From Rhabdophis nuchalis (taxonomy: Eukaryota > Chordata > Lepidosauria > Squamata > Natricidae): a DNA stretch of 64,000 nt. Position numbers and translations under genes: made by a program. The stretch spans positions 4,675,184-4,739,183 of the forward strand of contig CM077653.1 in assembly GCA_039707465.1 (NCBI GenBank), written 5' to 3'. Positions 52,226-63,630 of this stretch are shown piece by piece (the stretch's first letter is position 1; every line of letters begins with the position of its first letter). The notes beneath the pieces were generated by a model. It made no database searches. It was not told the origin of the DNA and saw only the letters and a list, made by a program, of their open reading frames with translations.

Positions 52226-53019
52226 TCTATATAAATGAAAATGTAAATGTTCGTTTGTTCAAAATCTTAAATCTCCGAATGTTCTTCACCGATTGCTTTG
52301 AAATTTTGACACAACGTTGCATTTGAACATGCGCCTGTTTTTATATACCTACTATTATATAGATGTCACACCTGTGACAGGTAAAAGCAACACACACTAT
52401 ACTATTTTATGATTCCATTTCGGCGTCAACCTACCGCGGTCTCCTCGGCCCGCTTCACTCTAGGGCGCAAACACCTCACCTCCTGCCTAGACCGCTCCTC
52501 CGCCCGATGGAGGGAAAATGGGCCACTGGGCCTGTTAGCGCAGGCGCAAGCTCCTTCCCTCCTCCTGCTTCAAGAACGCCCTCTTAGTCTCTCTCTCTCT
52601 TTTCCTCCCTCCCTCCTTCCCTCCCTCCATTTTCTCATTCTCCCCGTCGTCCTCGCAAGGCACCTCGGGAGCTGTAGTAGCGGCAAGAAAAATTCCCTCA
52701 TAGACCGCGGCAAATGGGCGGGACAAAACCACGCTACCCAGAGGGCGCTACGAATCCGAGTCTTTGTTTCCATAGAACTGGAGTGGGAATTACATCAGCG
52801 TTTCTGAGGCAGCGGCTAATGGCGATGGCGAGTAGCTGGGCCGGTCAGGTGCCGCGCCAATGCGAAACAGGCAAGGCGGGCAGAGGGCGGGCATTGGAGT
52901 TGAGCGGTGCCGTTTACCATAGCATTCATTTCCTGAAACATATTAGAAACATGCTCTCTTTTCTTTCTTTTCCATTTAACCAGACTAAGCCACAGCAACG
53001 CGTGGCCGGGTACGGCAAA
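52226..53019 (+). mobile_element. Helitron-like element carrying a CpG-rich segment
   Basis: 5' end TCTATATAAATG preceded by A. The 3' part has hairpin GCCAC-AGCAACGC-GTGGC (52989-53006), 13 nt before the terminal CAAA (one change from CTRR), followed by T. This fits A/T-target Helitron insertion. 794 bp, no Rep/helicase. The interior from about 52430 to 52910 is GC- and CpG-rich, unlike its surroundings. Confidence 0.65.
52430..52910 (+). promoter_or_regulatory. CpG-rich promoter-like cargo inside the Helitron
   Basis: Dense CpG, a GC-box-like GGGCGGGAC (about 52715), CCTCGGGAGCTGTAGTAG resembling a ZNF143-type site, and an ATG in GCTAATGGCGATGG (52819). The ATG opens a 10-codon frame ending at a possible donor GTCAG/GTGCCG (52848/52849). 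Looks like a captured CpG-island promoter with a first exon. Source gene unknown. Function not implied. Confidence 0.4.
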
Positions 53020-53103
53020 TGAATGAATGAATGAATGAATGAATGAATGAATGAATGAATGAATGAATGAATGAATGAATGAATGAATGAATGAATAAAT
53101 AAG
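53020..53103 (+). repeat. GAAT microsatellite
   Basis: (GAAT)n starting at the Helitron 3' terminus. Confidence 0.95.
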
Positions 53104-53700
53104 ATAAGCATGGGCTGGTTCCAGAACCAAAAGAAAAGGAATGTATCAAACAGCCCCTATTTCTGGCATTGGTATGGCATTCCGAGGATAGTCACTGCTA
53201 GCTCAGGGGAGAGGGGGGAAAAACCACCCAGAATTTAATTTAATGTAGACCTATTTTAACATAATTAAGATGATAACTCTCCAAGTATTTAATAACTTCC
53301 CTTTCTATTGTTGAAAAATCATAATTGACGGCAACGCTGGGCCAGCCTCTCCTGCCTCACATTCCTTCTCTCTCCACTCTCTCTCTCTGCGGATTTGCAG
53401 GCACCAATGCCAGCCGGAGAGATTTCAGCCGTCATGGCGACTTGCTGGTCCTTCCCGTGATTTTTTTGCCCAACAAGAATTTTAAAAGAGGGGAAAGAAT
53501 GAAAAATAAGAGGACGGGCAGCGGAGAAAGTAATTTACAATACCGAGCTGAAGGAAGTAATAATAATAAAAAAAAATATTATATAGACAAAGGTCGATGC
53601 TGTGCAGTTTTTCTTTGCTTTTGTTTCTCAGGACTTTGGCAGATTATATTGCAAGTTTCCTGGTGACTTTTGTTATCATTCATTGGCATTTGGTGAGCTT
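53104..53700. other. No gene seen
   Basis: Intergenic; a poly-A/ATAAT stretch near 53560. No recognised repeat. Confidence 0.35.
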
Positions 53701-53724
53701 TTTTAAATGCCTCACTTCTGTATC

Positions 53725-54270
<546 letters not shown>

Positions 54271-54274
54271 CTTA

Positions 54275-54850
54275 TGTTCGGATTCCCACTTCAATTGCAC
54301 GGAGGGTGAGAACCAGCGTGCCTTTCTTCAGCTCATTTCGGTTCCAACGTCTGCCCGGGGATTGGCTTCCCCGGAGCCAATAAAGTCTGCCTTTGCCCAC
54401 CAATGTCCTAGCAACAAGCCTTGTTCCAATCCTCCTCTAGCAAAGTGGACACCTGAAACATTACATCACAAAGAGCAGCATAGCAAGGAGGGCCAAGACG
54501 GAGGGGTGGGGTGGGGAGGCAGGGGAGAGAGAGAGAGAGAGAGAGAGAAAGCAAGGGGGGGGAAGAGAATCTGTCTGCTGTTGAGTTCATTTAAGGTGTT
54601 TCCGTCTCGATTCTTAAAGCGACATGGCAGGGAAATGATTTGCTGATCTTTGGCGCTTCCTTGGTGGCGGAGTCCCCAGTTCTTCACACTTCTTCTGCGT
54701 CTCAGGTTGTTCTGCAGAGATTCCTAGATTTAAAACACACACACACACACACACACACTTGCAGGGCTGATGAAAAAGAAAGGGAGACAAAGAATTTGGG
54801 ATGGCAAAAGGTGAAGGCCAACATGGCAACCGTGTTTTGTTTTTTAAAAA
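54275..54850. other. No gene seen; short GA and CA repeats
   Basis: (GA)n near 54526-54548 and (CA)n near 54736-54758. Otherwise unremarkable. Confidence 0.4.
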
Positions 54851-54856
54851 AATAGA

Positions 54857-54902
54857 CCCCTGGAGGAGGAGGAGGAGGAGGAGGAGGAGGAGGAGGAGGG
54901 GA
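54857..54902 (+). repeat. GGA triplet repeat
   Basis: About 14 GGA units. Confidence 0.95.
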
Positions 54903-55226
54903 GAGAAACCCTTGGCATGACAGTCGGAGCACTATTAAAATAAAAAGGGGCAAAGTGGACTTTGGCAGCCCTCTTTTTCCTTCTAATGCCTCCCCTTCCC
55001 TCCTCCCACCTGCGCAACCCATCATTTGAAGAAGGAGGCATTGATCATGAAAGGTTGCACAGTGTGCACAGTGGCCTTCGCTCCGACACTGGGTGGTTTC
55101 AACATGCGCTGCGCGCTGTTTTCTTCTGGTGCTGAGATCAAACCCTTTCTCGTGCTTTAACAGGCATCGTTTTTTTAATTAATGAAGGGAGAATTGCTGG
55201 CAGGAATGGCAGAATGTGGCAATTTT

Positions 55227-55905
55227 TTCTCCTCCTCCTCCTCCTCCTCCTCCTCCTCCTCTCCCTCTGTCTTTCCCTCTCCCTTTCCTCCTCCTCTTTT
55301 TCCTCCTCCCCCTCCTTTTTTTCTTCCTCTTCTCCCTCTCCTCCTTCTGCCCTCCTCTTCTTCTTCTTCTACCTCTTCTCTCTCTGTCTTTCCTTCTCCC
55401 TCTCCTCTTCTCCCTCTCCTCCACCTTCCCCCTCTTTCTCTTCTCCCGCTTCTCTCTCTGTCTTTTGCTCTCCATTTCCTCCCTCCTCTTTTTCTTCCTC
55501 TTCTCCCTCTTCTCCTTGCCCCCCATCCTCCTCCTCTTCTCTCTCTTCTCTCTCTGTCTTTCCTTCTCCCTTTCCTCTTCCTCCTCCCCCTCCTTTTTCT
55601 TCCACGTCACTTCTCCCTCTCCCTTTCCTTCACCTTTCCCCTCCTCTTTTTCTTCCTCTTCTCCCTATGCCTTTCCCTCTCCTTCCTCCTCCTCCTTTTC
55701 TTCCTCTGCCTTTCCCTCTCCCCTTCCTTCCTCCTCCTCCAGCTCCACCTTTTTCTCCTCTTCTTCCTCTCCCTCTCCTTCCTCTTCTCCATTTCCCTCT
55801 GTCTCTCCCGTTCTCTTTCCCTCTCCTCCTCCTCTTCCCCTTCCTCCGCTACCTTTCCCCCTTTTTCCTTTTCTCCCACTCCTTCCTCCTCCTCTCTCTC
55901 TGAAC
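55227..55905 (+). repeat. 680-bp CT-rich polypyrimidine tract
   Basis: Starts with (TCC)n and continues as mixed C/T with almost no purines. The minus strand reads as Glu/Lys/Arg frames, an artefact. Confidence 0.95.
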
Positions 55906-55929
55906 TTTGGGGTGGTGTAAGGTTTGAGC

Positions 55930-56225
55930 ACAGGAAGGAAGTACGACCATTAGATCACTGCCCTACGCCTCTTCTGCCGGGCCTTGAAAATGCATTTATT
56001 CCGTGCGGCCGGCCTGGTATAGTTTTTAATCGATTTTAATCGATTTTATTTAGTAATTTTATTTGGTTTTAGAACAGGCCCCTAATTTAATTGATATTTT
56101 AATTGACATTTTAAAGTATTTTATATATTCATGTCTTTGTTGTTTTTCTTATGCCTGTTCACCGCCCTGAGTCCCGCAAGGGAGAAGGGTGGTATACAAA
56201 TTCAATAAACATTACACATTAAAGG
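55930..56225 (+). mobile_element. L2-like LINE 3' end, sense
   Basis: GCCTTGAAAATGCATTTATT, CGTGCGGCCGGCCTGG and the terminal CACCGCCCTGAGTCCCGCAA then GGTGGTATACAAATTCAATA. Confidence 0.65.
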
Positions 56226-56364
56226 TTTTATTGTAAGGGTAACAAATGCAGTTGCATTGGAGGGAAGGAGTCTTATGAAAAAACAACCCTTTGGGGCAAT
56301 GTTGTTACAGTGAGCTCTGGGGATTAGGTCTTTCGAAATGAGTACTCCTAGATCCCTATTTTTT

Positions 56365-56784
56365 ATTTTTTATTTTAATCACATTTATATCCCGCCCTTC
56401 TCCACAAAGGACCCAGGGCGGCGCACAGGAATTTAAAAACATACAAAACAATACAATAAATACAGAATTTAAAAATATATTAAATTAAATTATAATCCTA
56501 TGCTAAAATCAAATTAAAATCCCCAATCTAAATAGTCTCGACGGGAGGGTTAGGCTAGGCCGGCTTGCTGAAAAAGATGTGTCTTTAGACACTGGCGGAA
56601 GAAGCGGAGGTCTGTGATGGTACGCAATTCAGGGGGTAGGTCGTTCCAAAGGGCAGGGCCCGCCACAGAGAAGGCTCTTCCCCTGGGTGTCGCCAGACGG
56701 CATTGCCCGGCTGACGGTACCCTGAGAAGGCCAACTCTGTGGGAGCGGATCGGCCGAAGGGATGTATGGGGCAGGATTTTATTA
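56365..56784 (-). mobile_element. L2-like LINE 3' end, antisense
   Basis: Minus frame: [56 protein letters not shown]. Its inner end is occupied by a MITE. Confidence 0.8.
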
Positions 56785-57260
56785 CCGTGTTTCCCTGAAA
56801 ATAAGACAGGGTCTTGTTTTCTTTTGACTGCCCCCCTCCCCAAAATAAGCGCTTGGCCTTATTTTCAGGGGGGGTCTTATTATTTTGGAGGTGCAGGAGG
56901 CCCCTTAATCTCGGCCTGTGGATCAGCTGATCCAGAGAAGGCCGGAAGCTCTGGCACCCTCTTGCCAGCCCTAACGTCGCTGGGCCTACTGCTCTTTTTG
57001 CGACCGCCACTAACAGAAGGGATGTGGTAGTTAGGGTTTGCAAGAGCGGCATCCACATTCTGCATGGATGGCAGTTGCATGTGGGGTCTTTGGAGTGTCT
57101 TCTCCCCTTCCCCCCCCCAGGAAATGGTGGGGACTGGCTGCGCATGCAGTTAAATATTTTAGGGGCGGACTTATTTTCGGGGGAGGGCTATTTAGAGCAT
57201 GCACTCAAAAGCACAATTGGGCTTATTATCCAGAGAGGTCTTATTTTCGGGGAGACAGGG
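56785..57260. mobile_element. TA-target MITE (CCGTGTTTCCCTGAAAATAAG type)
   Basis: TA flanks at 56783-56784 and 57261-57262. The left end CCGTGTTTCCCTGAAAATAA is inverse to GGTCTTATTTTCGGGGAGAC then AGGG. Related in style to the other TA-target MITEs but a different family. Confidence 0.7.
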
Positions 57261-57262
57261 TA

Positions 57263-57725
57263 TATTCCTGGTCTCCCATCAGCTCTGTGTATTTATTTAT
57301 TTATCCCTCGGGGTACTTGCACGACACAGCAAAAGAGGAACGTTCATCTTGTCTACATCTCTTGCCTTCCTTTGCAAGTCAGCAGGACAGTTGTGGCTGG
57401 CAGAAACGACCGAGAGATCAGTTCTGGCATCTTCTTTGAAAAAAAGCACAATCGCGGTTACGATCCGTTACTATATAAGGCCAAAGAGGAAGACGAGTTG
57501 GCAGGAGGCGAGTCGCTGTTAGGAGAAGCGGAGAGAAAAGCCAGAAATCCAAGTCTCTTTTTCAAGCAATAAGAGCAGAATCTCTTGACCGACTCTGCTC
57601 TGGGGCATGATAGAGACCGGCATGTTTCAAGCATCACGGAAGACCTCAAACCTGAGTTAAGAAAATGCCTTTCTTTGTAAGTAAGCACTTTCTGTGATGG
57701 TTGGAGTCCGATGAAGTGGAGGTCT
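57263..57725. other. No gene seen
   Basis: Apparently single-copy; reading frames here have no recognisable domain. Confidence 0.35.
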
Positions 57726-57729
57726 AAAA

Positions 57730-57815
57730 GATACATATACATATACATATACACATACATATACATATACAGTACATATACAGTATGAATATGTACATAT
57801 GTACATAAGCAGTAT
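57730..57815 (+). repeat. ATACAT microsatellite
   Basis: (ACATAT)n; the first part of a family C repeat that is split by the following hAT. Confidence 0.85.
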
Positions 57816-58166
57816 CAGTGGTGGGTTTCTGCAGGTTCGCACCTACTCGCGAGAGCCGGTTGGTGAAATTTAGAGAACCGGTGAGAGGGGGTTCCACCGG
57901 CGTACCTGGAAGTAAATCTGGCCCGCCGCTGCCAGTGACCCAACGGGAAGGAAAGGAAAGGAAGGAAGGAAGGAAAGAAAGAAAGAATTAATTTACCATC
58001 ACAATTGAGTCCAAAATTTTGGTTGCTAAGCAAGAGCATTGTTAAATGAGTTTCACCACATTTTAGAAGGTGGTCACTCCCACCCTGTCACATGACTGCC
58101 AAGCCACGCCCACAAAATAGGCCACACCTACAGAGTAGGTTCTAAAAAATTTGAAACCCACCACTG
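57816..58166. mobile_element. hAT MITE with perfect 8-bp target duplication
   Basis: AGCAGTAT on both sides (57808-57815, 58167-58174). Ends CAGTGGTGGGTTT and AAACCCACCACTG. It contains GAGAGCCGGTTGGTGAAATT. 351 bp, inserted into a family C SINE. Confidence 0.9.
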
Positions 58167-58380
58167 AGCAGTATGCTCCATCCCATATTTGGGCGTACCA
58201 GGTGCTTTGACAAAACAATCATTCCCCTGGCTCAGCTGATAAGGGAGGAGAGATTGTGGCTTAGAGGTTAATTGCCTAACATGTAAAATAGCCCAAATCC
58301 CAGTAAGGGGATGGCTACCTGATGAGAGCTACGAATAGATCTATACTAGTCTCCCTTCATTTATTTATCAGCAAAAATGA
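58167..58380 (+). mobile_element. SINE family C, right part
   Basis: GGGCGTACCAGGTGCTTTGA, CCCTGGCTCAGCTGATAAGG, GCTTAGAGGTTAATTGCC, and a tail near CTCCCTTCATTTATTTATC. Confidence 0.65.
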
Positions 58381-58995
58381 AATATATGTACCCCCCACAC
58401 ACACACACATACATATATATTAGACCACACGGGATCTTTGCTAGAGGATCACCCGAACCTATACGAACCCCCAACAGCCTACCCCTGAGTCTAATGCATA
58501 AAGGGCAAATCTATTTACTGAATAGACAAGGTCAAAGGCAAAAGGAGGTACAGAAATGCTGTCCGGGGGGAGGGGCGCATCCATAGGCCAGGTAGAAGCC
58601 AGAAAGTCAAGACGGCCCTGCCGAATTTCCTGAAGCCCCACCCCCTTTGAATGTGGGTTGTTAGTCTCCATTTTGAATTTTTGATCCCTTCCACGTGGGA
58701 GGGAAGAATCCACTTTCCACGTGGAGCGCAATGATGGCAGAGAAAGGATTACTCGGCAGCTCACTGCGGAGGCTCACAAGTGAACGCTGGCTTTAGAAAA
58801 GGAGCAAAAAGATCCACACAGAACTCAAAATCCCGAAGGAAAAAGCTTAAAGAAAAAGAAAGATACAAACTGTGTATAATTCCTGACGCCTCTCCTAGGA
58901 CTTATTCAGGATAGAGAAATAAAACCTGCGGGAATGTTGGATTAGTCTTCTCACCTAGATACAGACTGGACCAAAGGAGAAGATCTGCTAAAATA
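58381..58995. other. No gene seen
   Basis: A CA repeat near 58391 and a short inverted pair around CCACGTGG (58691-58720). No coding frame recognised. Confidence 0.35.
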
Positions 58996-58999
58996 TTCA

Positions 59000-59285
59000 T
59001 CCAGTGGCAGGATTCAATTTTTTTACTACCGGTTCTGTGGGCATGGCTTGATGGGCGTGGCTTGGTGGGTGTGGCAGGGGAAGGACACTGTCAAATCGCC
59101 ATTCCCTTCCCACTCCAGGGGAAGGATACTGCAAAATCCCCATTCCCTCCGGATCAGCTGGGACTCAGGAGGCAGAGAATAGATGGGGGCGAGGCCAGCC
59201 AGAGGTGGTATTTACCGGTTCTCTAAACTACTCAAAATTTCCACTACTGGTTCTCCAGAACTGGTCAGAACCTGCTGAATACCAT
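59000..59285. mobile_element. hAT-type element (ACCGGTT family)
   Basis: GTGGCAGGATTCAATTTTTT, an internal duplication of CAGGGGAAGGAYACTG, and TACCGGTTCTCTAAACTACT. Same interior as the inverted repeat at 41165-41792. Confidence 0.55.
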
Positions 59286-59689
59286 CTCTGTGTACATCGT
59301 GTATTGATAGTAATAAATCACAAATGTGCTTTATGCCTTGGGGGGGAAAAGTATTGACCTAATGCAGATATTGGATAATTAGCTAGCAGACCCAAGATTT
59401 AATTGAGGATTAGGGTAAAGATTACTGCTGGGAAACAGGGAGTAAAGATTTGAAAGAACTTGTAACAAATCACAGGCTATAAATAAAAGTCGGCAAAAAG
59501 AATAAGCAGTAGCTCCCTGCTAGAATTATTGCTGTGGTTGTGTTATTATTATTTACAACCCCTTTTTATGAGCCAGGAGCTGAGGACCGAGAGAATTAAA
59601 AAAGCGGTAGGAAGGCTACAATGGTAGGAGTGAGAAAGTATTACATTTTACTGCCATTTGTCTTTCATACACTAATTCTGAATAGCAGA

Positions 59690-60185
59690 ATAACAGAGTT
59701 AGAAAGGACCTTGGAGGTCTTCTAGTCCAACTCCCAACTGAGGCAGGAGACCCTATTTCAGAAAAATAACTGTCCAATCTCTTCTTAAAAACCTGCAGTG
59801 ATGGAGCACCTACAACTTCTGAAGGCAAGCTGTTCCACTGGTTGATTGTTCTCACTGTCAGGAAATGTCTCCTTATTTCTAGGTTGCTTCTCTGCTTGAT
59901 TAGCTTCCATCCATTGCTTCTTGTTCTACCCTCAGGTCCTTTGGAGAATTGGTTGACTCCCTCTTCTTTGTGGCTGCCCCTGAGATATCGGAAGACTGCT
60001 ATCATGTCATCCCTGGTCCTTCTCACTAAACTAGACATATTCAATTCCTGCAACCATTTTTCATATGTTTTAGCCTCCAGTCCCCTAATCATCCATGTTG
60101 CTCTTCTCTGCTCCTTCTTCTGGTAGTTTGGCCTTTGGAAAATTTCCCACCGGTCCATAGAGTTAAATAGTCCTCTTTCTGTCAA
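59690..60185 (-). mobile_element. CR1 LINE 3' part, antisense
   Basis: Minus frame: GLEAKTYEKWLQELNMSSLV, DDMIAVFRYLRGSHKEEGVN and NQWNSLPSEVVGAPSLQVFK. Confidence 0.85.
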
Positions 60186-60189
60186 TGAG

Positions 60190-60442
60190 AATACAATAGC
60201 AATAGCACATAGACTTACAATATATACCACTTCACAGTGCTTTTACAGCCCTCTCTAAGCAATTTGCAGGGTCAGCCTCTTGCCCCCAACAATCTGGGTC
60301 CTCATTTTACCCATCTCAGAAGGATGGAAGGCTGAGTCAACCTTGAGCCTGGTGAGATTTCAACTGTCAAACTGCAGGCAGCCAGCAGTCAGCAGAAGTA
60401 GCCTGCAGTACTGCGCTCTAACCACTGTGCAATAGCAGCTCT
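60190..60442 (-). mobile_element. tRNA-derived SINE (family B), antisense
   Basis: Tail AATAGCAATAGCACATAGAC at the left, tRNA-like head at the right (ACTGCGCTCTAACCACTGTG). Full length. Confidence 0.75.
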
Positions 60443-60554
60443 TGGGCATCAGACTACTAGAGGTCATTTAATTGCTTGGACAACAACATTCAACAAGGAA
60501 GATTTGGGATCATTAACTGCCTTGATTTCACCTTGACCGCAGCAATTCTCTAGG

Positions 60555-60893
60555 TAAAAGGTAAAGCTTCCCCATGCACATATGTGCTAGTTGTTCCCGA
60601 CTCTAGGGGGCAATTCTCACCTCCGTTTCAAAGCCGAAGAGCCAGCACTGTCCAAAGACGTCTCCATGGTCATGTAGCTGGCATGACTCAACGCTGAAGG
60701 CGCACGGAACGCTGTTCCCTTCCCACCAAAGTTCTTTGCATTTTTATGTGCTTTCGAACTGCTAGGTTGGCAGAAGCTGGGACAAGTAACGGGAGCTCAC
60801 TCCGTTACGTGGCACTAGGGATTCAAACTGCTGAACTGCTGACCTTTCTGATCGACAAGCTCAGCGTCTAAGCCATTCAGTCACCTAGGTAGC
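60555..60893 (-). mobile_element. SINE, Sauria type, antisense, near full length
   Basis: Tail AGGTAAAAGGTAAAGC, body, and head with GGGATTCAAACTGC and AAGCCATTCAGTCACC. Confidence 0.75.
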
Positions 60894-61216
60894 TAACAAA
60901 AATAAAAAGTAAAAACAATTATGCAAATCAAAATTGGCCAGAAATACAGTGTTTTGGAAGATTAGCTGTATGTAAGCTAAACTGAGGGGGGTGGTCATTC
61001 ATTCCCCCCATCCCTCAAAGACGTTCTTGGAGGAATTAACTTGCTATCAAACCTTCAAAAAAAAATGGGTTTGTCAAATATATTGATTTATTTCGGTGTG
61101 CCTAAAGCTTGTCCAAGGAAGCTGAAGAATATGGAATTCCTATACATTCTGTCTGTAACACACACACACACACACACTGCTGTTGTGAAAGCAGTGGATT
61201 TTGCTTGGCTATAGAC

Positions 61217-61339
61217 CAGGGGTCCCCAAACTTGGCACCTTTAAGACTTGTGGACTTCAACTCCCAGAATTCTGCTAGCTGGAGAATGCTGGGAGTTGGA
61301 GTCCACGAGTCTTAAAGTTGGCAAGTTTGAAGACCTCTG
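61217..61339. mobile_element. 123-bp foldback hAT MITE with perfect 8-bp target duplication
   Basis: CTATAGAC on both sides (61209-61216, 61340-61347). Ends CAGGGGTCCCCAAACTTGG and CAAGTTTGAAGACCTCTG. Two inverse CTCCCAGAATTC-type cores. Confidence 0.9.
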
Positions 61340-61689
61340 CTATAGACTAAACCTACGTTGCGTCTGCTCGTTTAACATGCTGGAATCGAAGGCGACTCCG
61401 TCGGGAAAGGAAGCGGGCATTGAAATGGATCTGGGATCAAGGGGCCAGACAGGTTGCGTTACCCCAGACTAACTCTGCACGAGTGGAGACCAAGCTGTTG
61501 TCTTTCACCATCTGGTTTCCATAAAAGCTTTTTTTTTAGTAATTATTTAATAAAAGATGTGATGCCGCATTTATTTGTTTGACAGAAGACTGAAACTGGG
61601 GGGAAAAAGGACAGAGGGTGAATCAGATTGCAAACAGGAAATTATTTCCTGTAGCATTGGGCAATTGGAGCTTTGCAATTGCTAGCCAG

Positions 61690-62065
61690 AGGGAAAACAT
61701 GGGCATGGCTAGTCTAGTGAAGGACCAGGGGAGACATGAGAGCAGTCTCCCAATATTTGAAGGGATGCCACAGAGAGGAGGGGGGTCAATCTGTTTTCCA
61801 AAGCACCTGAAGGCCAGACAAGGAATCATGGATGGAAACTGACCAAGGAGAGATTCAACCTGGAAATAAAGAGGAGCTTTCTGACAGTGAGAACCATCAA
61901 CCCATGGAACTGAAGTTGCCTTCGGAAGTTGTGGGAGCTTCATCTCTGGAGGCTTTCAAGAACAGGCTGGATGGCCATCTGTCAGAAATGGTTTAGGGTA
62001 CCGTGCTTGGGCAGGGGGTTGGTCTAGATGACTTACAAGGTCCCTTCCAACCTTTTTAATCTGTC
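61690..62065 (+). mobile_element. CR1 LINE 3' end, sense
   Basis: CAATATTTGAAGGGATGCCA, GGCCAGACAAGGAATCATGG, GAGATTCAACCTGGAAATAA, and the 3' end GGTCTAGATGACTTACAAGG followed by a CTGT repeat. Confidence 0.85.
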
Positions 62066-62469
62066 TGTCTGCCAGACTGTAAGGCGAGGAGAATTTGTTA
62101 TATCCAGTGTCCGATTATTTATCTACCGAGCTCAGGATTATTTATACAGACAAGCAGAGGCTCTCTGCAGGATTTCAGGAATCTTCCGCCTGCAAAGCAC
62201 TTGGTCCACCACTGAGATACGATACTTTGTTTGGACAAGCACAGAAAATGCTCCCGGAATCATCACAAGAATTTAATGGTGGTGACACAGGAGCATTAAC
62301 GTGTTCCTTCGAATAACGCTCCACTTTCGAACCAAAAGGTTTGGCTGATAAGGACTGGAAGGGCCAGAAGAAAGAAAGAGGCCTCCAACTGAAGACTTTG
62401 TACTGAAAGGTCCATCAGATGACCTAATCATCCAGAAGCTCCAACTTGGAGCCCCTTGTCTGGAGCGCA

Positions 62470-62650
62470 GGAAAGTTCCCGTCTAGAGGTCCCACATGAA
62501 GGCGCTTTTTCAGGAGGGCAACTGGACTTTCCTGGTTTTTCTTTTGAAGACGTTTCGCTTCTCATCCAAGAAGCTTCTTCAGCTCTGAAAGGATGGTGGG
62601 GGATGGAAGGCGCTGTCAGAGCTGAAGAAGCTTCTTGGATGAGAGTCCTA
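62470..62650. mobile_element. Foldback element (GAAGCTTCTTCAGCTC type)
   Basis: AAGAAGCTTCTTCAGCTCTG and AGAGCTGAAGAAGCTTCTTG are inverse arms around a 40-bp spacer. Confidence 0.7.
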
Positions 62651-62672
62651 CAGAAATGAAGCTGAAGAGTTA

Positions 62673-63054
62673 CCATATTTTTCGGAGTATAAGACACACT
62701 GGAGTATAAGACGCACCTTAGTTGCACCTTAGGGGGAAAAAATTCTGCCTACCAGGTATTCATCTGGCTAGCGTCCTTAGTCTGGTCAGATTCAGTACAT
62801 ATGTATCAGACTCTGCTTTTGCCTGCATTTGTTGGTGTTGAGTTCCCTGGTTGGGAATAAAAAACAGCTTCTAAAGCACAGTTGATCGTCGGAGAGGGAA
62901 GCAATGAGAAAATCATGGAAAATCATTTTACTCATTAGCTCCTCATTAGCTCCGGAAAAAAAAGCTTCGGAAAAGCTTGGAGTATAAGACGAACCCAAAT
63001 GGTCAGCCTCTTTTAGGGTGGAAATAAGTGCATCTTATACTCCGAAAAATATGG
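62673..63054. mobile_element. TA-target MITE with CCATATTTTTCGG termini
   Basis: TA at 62671-62672 and 63055-63056; ends CCATATTTTTCGGAG and CTCCGAAAAATATGG. 382 bp. Confidence 0.8.
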
Positions 63055-63494
63055 TAAGTGTTTGGAGACATCAAGTGAACATGAGAGTCAATGGAGAAGA
63101 CCTTTAATGCTGAGAAGAGTCAAAAGGCCATTGCAAAAGAGAAGACCAGAAGTCAAAGTAATGAGATCCTGCCACCAATGGCAGAAGGGATAACAATTTT
63201 GCAAGTCTTGGGCTCAAACTGGTTATGGAAAGACAATTCTGGTGGAATCTCGTCCACTGGATCACAAAGAGGTGAATCTTCACCTCTCTCATGGAAATCT
63301 GATGCCCGTAAATACAACCCATAACAGAATTCCAGTTCCTGGAAAACAAACAGTTGAGTCAATTGACTGTAAGACATAAACACTCAGTACAGGTCATGAT
63401 AAACCTCATATCTTTGTTTGTGGGATGGAGTCTGGTCAACTGAATGGAGCTGAGTGTTTAGTGGCCACATGCTCTTCCTGTCGCCAGTGAGGAG

Positions 63495-63630
63495 TTTTCT
63501 TCAGCAGATATATTCTCATTTGTGACCAGAGAGAGAAATATCTGCCTCTACCTAGGATCAAACTGACAACCTCCTGATTGTGAGGTGAGAGCTCCACCTC
63601 TAGACCACCGCACCACTCCTCATGACAACC
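63495..63630 (-). mobile_element. tRNA-derived SINE (family D), antisense
   Basis: CTACCTAGGATCAAACTGAC (B box in reverse) and CCACCTCTAGACCACCGCAC (A box in reverse). Confidence 0.6.

Noticed and set aside
52714..53022. 102-codon frame as a possible novel gene
   Set aside because: It lies within the Helitron-like element, the upstream part has no homology I recognise, and only a short segment after the ATG at 52819 looks like captured exon.
55179..56039. Pro/Leu/Ser-rich plus-strand and Glu/Lys-rich minus-strand frames up to 285 codons
   Set aside because: Artefacts of the 680-bp CT-rich tract.
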